Source of the DNA: Eucalyptus grandis
Taxonomy: Eukaryota > Streptophyta > Magnoliopsida > Myrtales > Myrtaceae
DNA: 64,000 nucleotides
Assembly: GCF_016545825.1 (NCBI RefSeq)
Contig: NC_052618.1
Location: forward strand, 49,181,127-49,245,126
Reading direction: 5' to 3'
Shown piece after piece: positions 11,722 through 24,482 of the stretch (position 1 is its first letter; each line of letters starts with the position of its first letter). A program made the position numbers and the translations under genes. Under the pieces are notes generated by a model. The model was given only the letters and a program-made list of their open reading frames with translations, made no database searches and was not told the origin of the DNA.

Positions 11722-14700
11722 CTCCTCCACATACCGTCGCCACAATGCTTCTCTCTCTTTTCTTGGCATCTTGTTGTACCTTGGGTCGGGCTTTAGAAGC
11801 CGCTTAGCTGTTGACCACGAGTTAACCATTGTTTTCCCATCTTCCATTTCCCGTGAAGCTGCCTCCAAAGTAATAACTTCTGAGAGGAGAGCTCTGAACT
11901 CATTCGAACATCGCTGTGATAAAAACAAAGTTGCCGAAGGAAATGAAAATCAGCTCATGCATATCAAGTATCAAAGGACTTCCTGGTCAAATAACTGCAG
12001 TTTGACCGAGAAACATTTCTAGTGGCTGGACCTAACAATGGCAGCCTCAATGTCGACCAACTCCAAATCGTAAACCCAAGGGAGTTCAGCAATTTGGTTT
12101 TAGTGTGTAAACAAGCTAGAACATAAAAAAATTTCCCCCCCTCAATTGTTAAAAATCTCCATAACTAACCATCTAATTGCACCTGCCTTTATTCACAAGT
12201 TCTTTCCATTTTTGTTTCGGGTAGGTAATATTTCTGCCCCTCAGGTCATTAGTTTTTGTCACCTCTTGATAAGTACTGGATATACTTCTAGCAGACTCCA
12301 ATGATGCATATGAGATTTCTGAACAATCATTGACAGACAAAGCCAATACATTTCCGCCGGAAGCTATCATGGTTCTCAAACGAATCATATCTGCATCAAG
12401 TCTGACTTTCAAGTTCAGAACCCTGCCCCTGGATCAGGAAGTTGGACTTGGGGTATGGTGGCTACCATAGGGCCACAACGTAGGGTAGGTGAAAAGATGC
12501 ATCACGTTGTTAGCCATTGCAGGATATAGGATGGAGGGTCAAACTTAATTGCTACTAAAAAATTATACAAAAGAGAATTGCAAAATTACCTCGTGCAGAA
12601 GCTTGCTGTGCTCCCTGAAGAGTTTCTCTGTGTCAGCTGCATCCAAATCAGGATTACTCGCACGTCCTTGAGGATCTTTGTCAAGTTTAACTTTTGACTC
12701 TGTCCAGGAAGCCTATTTACATGATCAGAACACGACAGAAGTTAATAACAAATCACAAATTTATGTAGTTTTCCTAGACGCAGCTACGTCTTAATCCTAA
12801 TAGGAAGAGTGAGATGCGTAATACCTCTTGTTAATAACAAGCAAACAGGAAGAAAGAGGCACAAATCCCAGATGACAGTTGTTCTAGGTAGCAGCCATCA
12901 TGCAACTATGCAAGATTGCCATTTATACATATGGAAAGGCCAAGGAGTTCGGTTAAAGAGTTGAAGTTCACTGCATTAAGTAGAATTACATCCACAGACT
13001 AAGCAAATAAGTTAGGACTGAATTATACTTGTGCAATTCCTCAAAGGAAAAGATGCTATTTTGCTCATACATCAGTATGCGTAATCATTGATCATATTGT
13101 TAAATGTTAAGTGGGAGGCCACGCACACAAATATGGCAGATCAAATAACTAAGACTTTCTCAGCAAAGATGCATCAAGTCCTAGGCTAATACAACAAAAA
13201 TTAAGCGGACGTCTGATATTAACAGAGCTTTCATCCATTCATGGTTAAAGTTCCAACCAACCAAGCACACATGAAGGTCTAAAGCAATTCCTCCTTAATA
13301 ACTAAAAGGAATGGCTGAAGTATTAAAGTGTTCACAGCCACAGGTTCAGGCCCCACATTTGTCAACCCCATTATACCCACAGAAACGTGTCATCAATTTC
13401 TCTTAAGAAAAAGAAAGGCCTTATCTCATTTCAAGTTGATTTTCTCAACGCTTATGATGTGTAGATGGCCATGACATCCAGTCATCACTATTGAAGGGAA
13501 CTAATAGTAATTACCAACCTGAGGGTCCTTGATTGTTTCAACAAGCAATGCTTGAAAAGATGCAATTGCCTCTTTCCTGCGTATTTTCACTCGTACCCTC
13601 TCCATTTCTTGTTCTTCTCTTTCCTTCCGTTTTCGCAATTCTCTTTCCCTTTCCTTCAGCTTCTCCTGCAAAGAATAGACCAAAAAGCTTAAACCTTGAT
13701 GTACATTATTTGAGGCACCAATGTCTCAAGCAAACATGAGAATACAAGCATGCACACAATTCAGGAGAGAGAGCTGTTAAAAGACCATTAACAACTAAGT
13801 TTTCTCCCTACAAGAATTCCCACATTGCAATCTCTTTTTGACATGTAAAATAAATTGAATTAGAGGAGCACCAAGGAGTTGCCACCCTGTGTATAAAACA
13901 AGCAAAAACGATAGGCTCAAATACATGACCTTTATTCTATTATGTTAACAAGCATTTCTAAGAAGAAGAAGAAGAAGCAACTACAATGATTATCAATCAT
14001 TTGCAGATCAACCACAAAGGGGAGAGTAGCCTAGTGGTTTCTTTTTTGTTTGATCCCTCTTTAGTTACAATGTACTGAAATAGGACTTCATCACTTTTTC
14101 TACCTTACAAATATCACATTCTCTGAGCATTTACACTATCAACTGCCATTCCTATTTTGGTAAAGTCTATTTTCCAGGATTTTAGCCTTGGTTAGAAATT
14201 CACAATGGTCGATGATATAAGTGTAACCGGTAGTCCATAATGCTAAATGTTATCAGAATGTAGGAAATCAATCAGAAAATCCCCTGCATTCTTTAAAAAG
14301 AAAAGTGAACATCTAGCAATGCAAGATTTAGAGAGTATATCCTGAAAAAAAGAAAAAGAAAAAAAATTGCATTGAGAGAGAGAGAGACAGAAAGAGGTCC
14401 TTCTAAAATAACATAAGAATATATACCTGCTCTTCCCTCTTAGCTTTTGCCTCCTTTTCTTCTCTGTCTTCCACAGCCTTCAATTCAGCTATATACTCAT
14501 TGAACAAGGCCTCCCTGTCTTCATGCTTCACTGACTTGTATCTTGGGTCATCCCTGAGACTATCCTTTACCTTCAACAAGAAAGAAAAGTACATACAAAT
14601 TTTAATTTTATGCATAAATTTAAGAAGCTGCAAGATTAATAGTTATGTACCCACATCATTACACCAACTACTGCATGCTTCTTGACATTTTACAAACCAT

Positions 14701-17700
14701 GAAGAGACGCTCATTGATTATGCAGCTACATTATTACCTCGGGTATTGTCCAGTTCTAACTTCAGCTAAGAAGAAAAAAAGTAAAAATAAATAAATAATA
14801 AAATTAAAAATAAATGCAATCAGCCCGCTGAATAATTTCCTTTTTTTTTTTTTTTTTTTTTTTCAGAATAGTGAAGAAATGAATATAATGCAAGGACAAA
14901 GCATTTTCAGAAATCAAACAGAGCTTAGTCAAAGGCCACCCAGAAAAGAGAAGGATCATGTGATGTGGATTATTGTTAGTAGCAAGGTGCATAATTCACG
15001 CAGGATGGGCATCTTTATTCTTTACATATTTGTTCCAGCCCCATAAAAAACGTGAAGAAAAAATAACATGCGTGTAGCCACTGATAACTCTGCAGGTCAT
15101 TTATCTCAAGTCTGCAAATCTAAGTAAGTTCAGGGAAGAATCTTCAACTGGAAAGATGTAAAGTTAAGTGTTGCCTCTACCCTGGACCAACGGGAATTGA
15201 CAGTTATATCTCCTCTATCTCGAAGCAAGGATTTAAAACTAGAAGTGGCAGCAGCACGCATTGCTTGAGCCCTTTCTTCAGCAGCCTTTTTTAAAGGGAG
15301 GACCCTACAAGTCAAGCAGAAACTTTTTGCAATCAGATATCATATATACGAGACAAAAAATAAGGAACATTTATTTTGCAAACGAGAAAGCTTGGAGGGC
15401 TAAAGAACACACCAAAGGAATCTGAGAATCTGGTCACTAGCCTAGTACTTGCTGACTCATTTGGCTTTCAATGGTTATCATAAAAGTGACTTGCTCTCTA
15501 AAAAACAGTACAACATGAAGCATAAGAATAACTGTCAAAGGAAATTATATGTTAATCCAATATCTCACAGTCTCAATATTAAAAACTATAACACCATAAT
15601 CTCTCAAACATCTGAACAGACAAAACTGGCAACTTTTGCACAAATTTATTAGCAGCCGTCATTAACTTAGTTTTGTTACAAGAATGATAAAGCATTCTTT
15701 GACTACAATGATGGACACAATTATAAAGAAGAGAAAAGAAAAAATGTAATAAACCTTATGAGAGAATGCTCTAACTGTACAATTTGTACCTTTGCTCTTA
15801 TGAGTATCCATAGCCCAAAAGTGCCTTAATGACCACAACCAGATGTATTTGACAACTGACTGATACCAACAAGCTACGTTTTCAGACTCGGGACACAAGC
15901 ATTCTTTAGGAATAGAAGTTTTCCTCCAGACCAACTTATCAAGAAGAGACCGAAAAAAACGAAAACAGCTACCGGTGAACAAAATATCAAGTTAATAAAA
16001 CAGTGCAGAGAAGGAAAAGACCTTAACAAAGACCAAATGGTTTTCTACTTCCAGGCTCGTTCTATTCTCCATTCATTTGGCTTTGCCAATAAATTGACTT
16101 CTAAAATTGATGAACATGGGACCGCTAAAGTAGCTACTTATTCATGAAAGAGGCATCTTCCAGAGTGAAATATCTAGACAAGAAACTGTAGCCTGAACAA
16201 GTTATCAGTAACCATCTTAAATTTCTCTAAATGAGCATAAATGATTAAAAATGATAACTGCTTCTGATTGGCCCTATATTCTCTACATGTTCAGTGTGTT
16301 GAAGATGAAATATCTCACTGAATTGTGCTATGTGACAGACTGAACTGGCACATCCCTTGGAATACGGTTATTGACTTAACTATAAATTGTTTGGAGTTGT
16401 TCGGGCAAGATCATAAATAATCATGCAGACCAGACAATACATCAACTGTACATTTTTGAACGCTCAATCAGAAAATTTGCCACTAAGCAACTTCTACCTG
16501 CAGTAAGTTAATTTTGCAGTATCATCAATGACACAAGGCCAATCTTTTAACTGAATCGATGACCATGACATAAGTAGATGGTTCATAAGAAGATAAATGG
16601 AGATCGAGTGACCAGCATCCAAAAAAATAGTGACTTGCAAAGAAAAGCATATTCTCCGTTGATGAGAACCTAAGGTACCTTTCATTCAATAAATTCTCTC
16701 GATCTTTCCGATCCAAGGCCTCAAACCGTGGATCATTGCCCCATTTCTTTCTAAAAGTGTAATAGTCAGTTGTGTGATCAATATCCTGCACGATAAAAAT
16801 GTTAAGCAGTTAACACAACCCACAGAACCAAAATGATGAATAACCCACCGTTTGAAGGTATATATGGAACCTGTGATGCCTCCTCCAGTAGCTGTTTAAA
16901 TCGCTCTATAGCAGCCTTCTGTGCTGCACGCTTTTCCTTGCGCTCCTCCTCAGCACGTGTCTTCACATAGTGTTCGAATAATGATCTTCTAGCAGAGTAA
17001 CTCGGTATAGCCTGCAACATGAATTCCATCAACAATTAAAGTGAGAAATGAATGAGTGAGTGCAATGATGAGCTTTTCAAAAGATAAAGAGATAAATATG
17101 CCAATAAACATTGAGCATGCCATATTGCCAGTTGATGTGCCAGAGCATAAACACAACATGATGGCTAATAATTATGTGCATAAAAGCCCAAGTAGGATAC
17201 TTACTCTTCTAAATAATTATAATTGCTGTAATTCGGTCATAAAAAACCCCTAGATTTTACTTGGAAATTAATCATAATCATGACAACAAACCTTAAAACG
17301 TTGATCAAATACAATCTTTGGAAGTTCCTTCTCCCACTTTGAGAATGGAGCTACACCTCGTTCCTTAAGCATCTCCTGCAATTGGCAAGCCCAAATTAAT
17401 ATCTCTTATAGGCATGTTTAGATTACTTCATAAGGGAGGAAATCGTGCACTTCGTGCAAGAAAGCAAGCAAGCAAGCAGTGAAACTGCAAGAGTTTTACG
17501 TGGCTTCTGCCTTTTATTGCAAATCAACATTGGTCATTAAAAGCTTAAGCCAAGCAAAAGCCTGAAGCCAGCTTCCTTCCCATCATCCATGCTTCAGAAT
17601 AAAATTCCAAGTCACCATTAGAATACAAAATGCAGTATTAAAGACTCTTAGTTTCATTAAGAAACATGTTAGTGACAAATTTGTCTAAGATCTGATAGAT

Positions 17701-20700
17701 GTCAGTTGTACACGATATTGTTTGGGGTAGCACCCCAATGCTATCTTCCCATAAATAGGTGTCATGCGTGACATAAAAGATCACAGTACATGATCTTAAA
17801 GATAATGCACATTAAAGTTGGTCTATCCTCCTTCCGGATCAAACTAAACGATGCTCATCTAAATCAAACAATCAATGAAAAAAGTCCAAATTATGTAGCC
17901 CTTATGCTTCTACAATACAAAGATTTGGAAAGCAGTTTCCTACCACTCAAGATGCTAACTTTTGATTGAATTGGGCCGGAACATCCTATTCTTCTTGAAT
18001 ACCCTGATTGAGCACTAAACAATTTCCTGCCGCTACCATATAGTATTCATCTCTACTTAGTGATAAATACATCCATGCTTTTTTATTTTTTTTATTTTGA
18101 TCTCTCAAAGAATTCATGAAATGGGCTTTCTAGAGACATGAATTCGAGTCCCTGTTGTGAATATGAATACCAAAAGTATTGGAAAGTCCTACTCATTAAT
18201 CCAAAGGACTAGCAGCAAATATACCTTAAATTGCCGAATACGTTCCTCCTTCGTTGGTCCACTGTCTGCATCCTCCGAATCAGAAGAAGAATCAGACATA
18301 TTACCATCTCTGTTATCTTTTACTTTGTCTTTGCTGCCATCGCTTTGGAGGACTTTGCTTGTTCCCTCTGCTGATTTTGACCCATTGAGTTCTGATGTTG
18401 CTGCTCCAGATGCAGCTGGAACTGGCAGAGAATTACCAGGAGTTCCAGATTCTTGTAACTTCTTCTTAATCAAATCCAGCGCTGAAGATGAGGAAGGGCC
18501 CAGTACACTAGAAGTCCTAAGGGCTGTGGCCTCACGGCCACCTGTGTTAATAGCAGGAGCACTCAAACTAATAGGAGCAGATCCTTTATCATTTGGATTA
18601 GCACTTGACACTGATATCAAATTTTCTTTTGATGAGTTGTCATCCTGCTTCTTCTTCAATTCGCCAACCTCAATTGGGATTTGCCAACTGCTTAACTGAT
18701 AAAGCAAACATAAAACTGATCAAAAACTTAAAACAAAATCACAAATTCAACAGCCAATGCTAACAAGGACATCAAGATGAGAAGCGACCATAAATTTCTA
18801 CAATCACAATAAGCCATTTCAATACACATCCAGAGATGACTAACCATATGTAAACCAGCAAACAATCTAATTCAAGAAACCCTGCAGGAAGAAAAACCAC
18901 AGCCTCTAGTACCAAACACATTGCACAGTATAAAGACCAATCCTATTTGGACATACCATTGACAGGATAAACTTTCAGCGAATTCCAAAATGCATTGGAA
19001 GAAATGGAAGAGAACTTAAATATAATTACCTTGGTTTTGTGATTGTAATAATATTTCCTTCCATCATTCATGGTAACAATCTCCCAATCTGTGCCAGCCA
19101 ATTTCTCCCTAAATGCAATTAAAAAATGATAGCAAGTTCATCAAAAGAGCCAAATCAGAGACAGTTGCTTCCCCTACTCAACTGAACTATACTCCTACTC
19201 TCTATTAGTGTGTCCCATGTCCACAACTACAGCCCTACTCAACCGAATTATAGGCAATGATGGCTGGATAACAATAGGAAAGTATCCAGATAATGCCAAA
19301 ATCTCTCGCAACATTAATAACCTTCTGTCAATCATTAACAGTACACAACTAATGCCCGCCTTGTTTGAAACAATACACACGCCATTTAAGTTGATGAGTC
19401 TGACATCCTTAATGCAGCCAAGAAACTCAATCTGGAGCACATTCCTGACTCTAAACAATTTTGAGCTTTTAACAGCTCAACTGACAGGAAAATATTCAAC
19501 ATACACTACATTCATGAGGCATTTGGCAGTAAATCTTCATTGAGGAAAAATACCCTCTGAGAAGCAGATTATACTTAATTGCCATTACTAGACGATGTCA
19601 AATGACAGCAAGATATATGTTACAACTTAAGAAACTGTTAACACATTGTATAAAAGGCTAAATTAACGATTTTTTTCTAAAAGAAAACTCATGGTTTCTA
19701 TAGAAAAGAGGATATCAGTGAAACAAAAGCCTTTCTAGCACATAAAACTTACGTTGCTATTGGAGCGGCTTTCGAGGCAACATTATCAAGCTGCATTCAC
19801 AATACAAGGAAGAAAGTTAAAATAACAACAAGTGAAAAGGTTTAAAAGGGAGCAATGTTGAAATCAAAACCAGATCACAAGATGAAACCCAAATTAGATT
19901 GAAGATTTGGTAAAGTGGCTTAAACCAAGTAAAATCAAAATCAGACCAAACCAAATAGTGAGATAATGGGTAAATCAAGTGAAATGGGACATGCAAATGG
20001 ATGAAAGATCCTGCATATGACCACTAGTAACAATGTCAAGTTGAAAGGTGTTGTCTCAAGAAAAGTAGAAAGAAAAAGATCAATATTATCTATTGACACA
20101 TCTTGTAACAGTTCAAGTAGAATTATACTATTTAAAGTTTAATGTACACTTGTCAACACAAAATAATACCTCCACCATCTCCGATTCGTTATCATGATCT
20201 CTGTGGTGAGAGAGATATGACAAGTCTGATACAATTAATGTGCATCAATGTGCAATGCAATATATATTTTGAAACTATCCATGTCAGGATATTCTCATGA
20301 AGGAGAGGACATAACCAGACAACTATGATTTGAAACATAAAGTTCAGTAGTTTCATATTTGAGCTTCCAAATTTACTTAATGTGGTAGTGGTTCACATAA
20401 AGGCAGAGATGTAGGTGCTTATCAAGACATACTGCATTTACCTTGAAAATCTGTAAATACATTATATCTGAAGTGCAATAATATATTAAACTCACAGAGA
20501 AATAAAAATATGCAAATGGTGACTACCTCCCCCTTAAAGCAAGCAGGTTTTTCGTAAGTAGACTCTCCAGTCAAAGCATTATAATAGTAAACCACTCCAG
20601 AATCCGCTTTGTGGGCAGTCCAAGTGTCCAATTGTTCATTTGCTGCAGCTTCATTCTTCCCATTAACATGCTTGCTAGTATCTGTAGAAAGAAAATGTGT

Positions 20701-22305
20701 AATGTTGATGCAGCTGTTCTTCGTATTGCAAAAACCATCTCTAGCATTATGCTTTTGTCAACAATCTTTGCAACAAGGAGTAGATTCTAGGACTCACCGT
20801 CTGCAAGAGGCTGTACTTCTGTTTGCATAGCTGAATTGCCAGCCACCTGCTGGCCAGGCACAGAGGATGACAACATCCCCCCCGCAGATCCTGAAGGAGT
20901 AACACCAGGAGGTTGAGGGTCTGGTGATGGCATAGATGAAATTGGCATGCCATGTGCTGGAAAAGGAAAGGGGCAGGCAGTACAGCATGATATGGCACAA
21001 ACGGGGGCCGAGCCATGCCACTCATCTGTGGAGGTTGTAACCAGAGTGCCTGAGGATTTGCAGGCATAGTAGGTATAGATGGATAGCCAGAATATACTTG
21101 CGACTGAACTCCTGGATTGGTGGCTACAGGGCCACCGACAATATTGGGTCTCAGGGAAGAGGCAGAAGGGTCAGATGTGAGGGATGGAATCACAGGATTG
21201 GATGATACTGGTAAAGGCAGGGTTAATCCTGGTGGACCAGGTAAACCAGATGTTCCTGGTAATCCAGTAGAAAGAGAAAATGGCCTCAAAGATGATGTCC
21301 ATGCAGTTGCAGCACTGATGTTAGACACCACATCCTTTTGAGGTGGCTGACCAGGCAACCAATCTAGCTGAGAAGTAGTTGAAGCAGATGGCGAGACACC
21401 AGCATCTGGTGCAACATTTCCTGAAGTATTCTGCATCTAGTTTTAAGGTTATATGCTCAGGTCAGATGCACACTAATATATCCCAATTGGAAAATCAAGG
21501 ATAGACCTCTTACACAAGACTCGAGAAGCACACAACTTGGCATATTCTAAAGTCGAATCTAATCTTTGTCCCGAAGAAATACCATCTTATCTCAAGATCA
21601 AATAAAATTTCTGGGCTGCCAACCCTCCTTCAAAAGGTAAATCCTTTTGTGTATCATCATAAACACAGGGCTTCCTCGGCATTTGCACAGTGTCTATAGG
21701 TTGTGTGCTCTATGCTTTCTATCTTTTCCCTCAAGAGTCAAATTAATTATATAAGTTGATAAAAGCCAACCGTGCCTTTCTAAACGGTCTAATATGCAAG
21801 GAAAACTTGTTGATACTGGAGATAATAAAAGGACCCTTACAGTGCTAGCTTGCTGCACATTTTTGCCATGAATGCCCACAGCATTTTGGGAAACATTATA
21901 TGAAAAGGAGGGGCCGGTAGGAGGAGATATCCCAGGAACTGGAGGTTGGACAACGGAGGAAAAGTTTGATGGATTCATGTTCATAACCTGCAGCGAATAA
22001 ACAAAAATAAATACGCACTGACAAACACAGCAGGAGAGGAACACTCCATAAAGAGACAACGTCCATGCCTGATTAGGAGCAGCAGGTGCGGCGCTCGCGT
22101 TGGAAAGCACTGTATAGGAGAAGGAAGGCGCCGGAACCACAAAGCCCGGCGCATTGGCAAATTTCGCTTGGGCGGGTTCGGGCTTCGAATCGCCCACGCA
22201 ACCGCTCGCATCCGCTGACGCGGGAGCCGTGGCTGCCGGCGAAGGAGCGCTCGCGGACACTGCGGCGGGTTCCACTTCCTGCTGCAACCACGCCGGGGTG
22301 GCCAT
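11596..22305 (-). CDS. PRP40C: Pre-mRNA-processing protein 40C (WW/FF domains), one frameshift
   Basis: Nuclear scaffold that binds proline-rich partners and the RNA polymerase II C-terminal domain, linking transcription to U1 snRNP splicing. Exons in coding order: 22305-22069, 21987-21841, 21436-20798, 20681-20527, 19790-19753, 19108-19030, 18695-18225, 17375-17292, 17011-16871, 16785-16679, 15304-15181, 14570-14427, 13665-13519, 12712-12590, 11913-11596; about 984 residues. The N-terminal third is Pro/Ala/Ser-rich. WW1 ([15 protein letters not shown]...TYEKP) is in exon 4 near residues 355-385; WW2 ([16 protein letters not shown]...SSWQIP) spans exons 6-7. Five FF domains follow from about residue 580, each with the paired F...W/F and PRY/RF signatures ([39 protein letters not shown]). 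Exon 3 is one base short at 20965-20966 (AAGGAAA for AAGGGAAA), which breaks the frame after LPAPF. Intron 1 is 81 nt with a GC donor, or is retained. MATPAW at 22305 is taken as start. Confidence 0.92.
16679..18224 (-). other. PRP40C middle introns, no extra exon seen
   Basis: The longest PRP40C intron in this part (17376-18224) and its neighbours hold only AT-rich sequence. Long open frames in the region coincide with listed exons or are non-coding. Confidence 0.5.
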
Positions 22306-23766
22306 CGACCGAACACCGAACAACACAAAATCCCCGAGCCGCTAACGGAAAAAGACCCGATTCGCGCCTACTTCGAGCTTCAATGCGGAGTTCCCACTGT
22401 TCCCCAAAAGCGCAATCGAGGAATCAGAGAGAAATGCCGCGTCGAGCATCCACCATGTCAGGTCCCTTCCGCTGCGATTCAGCATCGATCAGACCGTGAT
22501 TCCAGAGAAAACGAAGAGCAAAACACGGAGGCCAGGAACAGAGAAAGAGTAGAGGAAGCTCGACAGAAGGCGACAGCTGAAGTTTGTGCTTTGACGAACC
22601 TGGTTCCGTCAATCGCGGATTCAAGAAGCCCGCCGTCCGCCGCCGTCCGCCGCTCGTCCGCCCGGCGTGCGTACGTCTCGAGCGACAGAACCCTAACGCA
22701 CGCGCGGACAAGAACGATAAACCCAGGATCGCGGAAAGACGATGGCGAAACGAGGGCGCGGCCCGTTTCGGCTTTGTTTCGGTCGGAGCGGGGAGGGATG
22801 GCTATTGCTTCCTGCGCGGTTATAACCCGACCCGACCTAAACGGGTCGTGCACCCGTTCGTCTGAGCTCTTCATTTAAATAAAACCGGACGGGAAAATCG
22901 GCCCCGGTTTGCCTGCAGTCGTTGATTTTTCTATTAGTGACTTTTTACTAAAAGGGCTAATAATAAGTTTATCTTACTGGCCAAAGCCGGTGGCTACTCG
23001 CTAGGTGATAACTTTTGAGCGCACATTTCCATATACCGGATAGAATAACTTAATTTTGTTAAGTCGTTATGTTCGGACGGCCGATATGCCATTAGTATAT
23101 CAAGTAATTAAAAGCATAATTTTAATGAGTTAATTATAAAATTCGTCAAATTTAGTACCATGGCAACAATTTAGTCTAAGAATTGAGTACCTTCTTCGTA
23201 AAAAAAGGATTCGAGGGTAATTTCTAAACGTATTATACTAACGTGCTTCAATCTTAAAAATTTTCATTTTGTAATTTGAAGTTTTAAAATTTGTGATTCC
23301 AATGCATTCGACTTATTCAATTAAATTTGTAAGTTTTAAATTGACAGAAGATATTATGTAGATGTTTTTTCTCGTGTCATTCTCCCTCCACTAAAGCCAC
23401 ACCGAAACAATTAATGTGGAGGATTGTGATGGTATTAAGACTTAAAATACACAAAAGTTTTAGAACTTAATTATTTTCATAAAAAATTTTATGACTTTCA
23501 TTATAATTGTTTTAAAATCCAGGGGCACGAGAGCAATTTGCCGTACTTTCATGTTATTCTATCATGATATTCTTCCGGCACGAGTAGCTAAGGTCCGAGG
23601 CTCGCGGTTTTCTCTTCTGGCCTGGTCTCTGCTCAACACTCCACGGCCTCTTCCGTCGCCCTCTCTCGATTTCCCGCCGTCGCCTCCGCTCCCGTCGGCC
23701 ATCTCCGCCGCCGACGCCGCCGCGTCTCAGTTCTGAACGCAGCCTGGCCTCTTCGAAGGATTTCAG
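22306..23766. promoter_or_regulatory. Divergent promoter region, PRP40C (-) and DUF177 gene (+)
   Basis: The first 600 bases are GC- and CpG-rich and probably hold the PRP40C 5' leader and promoter. An AT-rich core lies at about 22860-23560. From about 23580 the DNA is again GC-rich and CT-rich, as expected for the untranslated first exon of the DUF177 gene, which may end at a GT donor after 23766 (TTTCAG/GTACTC). No coding gene is supported; the overlapping open frames in the GC-rich parts have no recognisable domain. Confidence 0.5.
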
Positions 23767-24407
23767 GTACTCTGTCGCTGCAGAACCACACAATCCTTTT
23801 CGTGCAGCTTCATCCGTTTCTCTAGCTCCTCCACTGACCTGTGAATCAAGAGCTTGTCGCTCTTTCGCGCTCTTTCGCGCGATTCGCTCTACCGAAAGAC
23901 GCCTATAGGCTTCATTCGTTCCATGTAGGTCCAGTTTCTCTTGTGTCGATAGTAACCGAAAGTTTCGATGGATTATACTCTGTTCTTTGCGTGATGATGT
24001 TCTCTCTGCTGGTACGTGAAATCGGCCAGGATGCTTCTCGACATTTTCTTAATTGGGTTTATTGCGAAACTAGCGGTTTGGGAGAAGCGAGTTTAGTACG
24101 CCAAATGTTTGTGAGAATGTCATCAGACAGCGTCGGATCTTGTACTAGTGTAATTATGCATAAATAAGGATCATGTGCAGTTGATATCAGAAGCTTGTCA
24201 TTATAATGAAGTGGCATTATCTGGGACTCCGAAATTTCCTTTCTTGCACTTACTTGCCTCTACTCTCTTCTGGCTTTTTTTTTCTGTGTATGTTTAACTA
24301 CTGCTGTCTGAAGACTCGTTTTTCTTTTTCTCTTTGCAGAACCATCCCTTAACGATACAGTTGGTTGCACGCTTGCAATCTAGTTTGACGGTCCAGAATT
24401 TTGTCTA

Positions 24408-24434
24408 ATGCGTGCTCATAATTATAGGCTTTAG
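24408..24434 (+). promoter_or_regulatory. Short uORF in the DUF177 leader
   Basis: After a probable acceptor at 24339 (TCTTTGCAG), the leader contains an ATG at 24408 opening an 8-codon frame (MRAHNYRL) that stops 48 bases before the main ATG. Such uORFs can lower translation of the main frame; effect here is inferred only. Confidence 0.5.
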
Positions 24435-24482
24435 GTCCAAATCTGAACCAGTTCGAGTATTTGCAATTTTGGGACTTTTAAA

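Noticed and set aside
22086..22878. Overlapping GC-rich open frames on both strands
   Set aside because: GC-rich DNA has few stops. The frames overlap PRP40C exon 1 or its leader and have no recognisable content.
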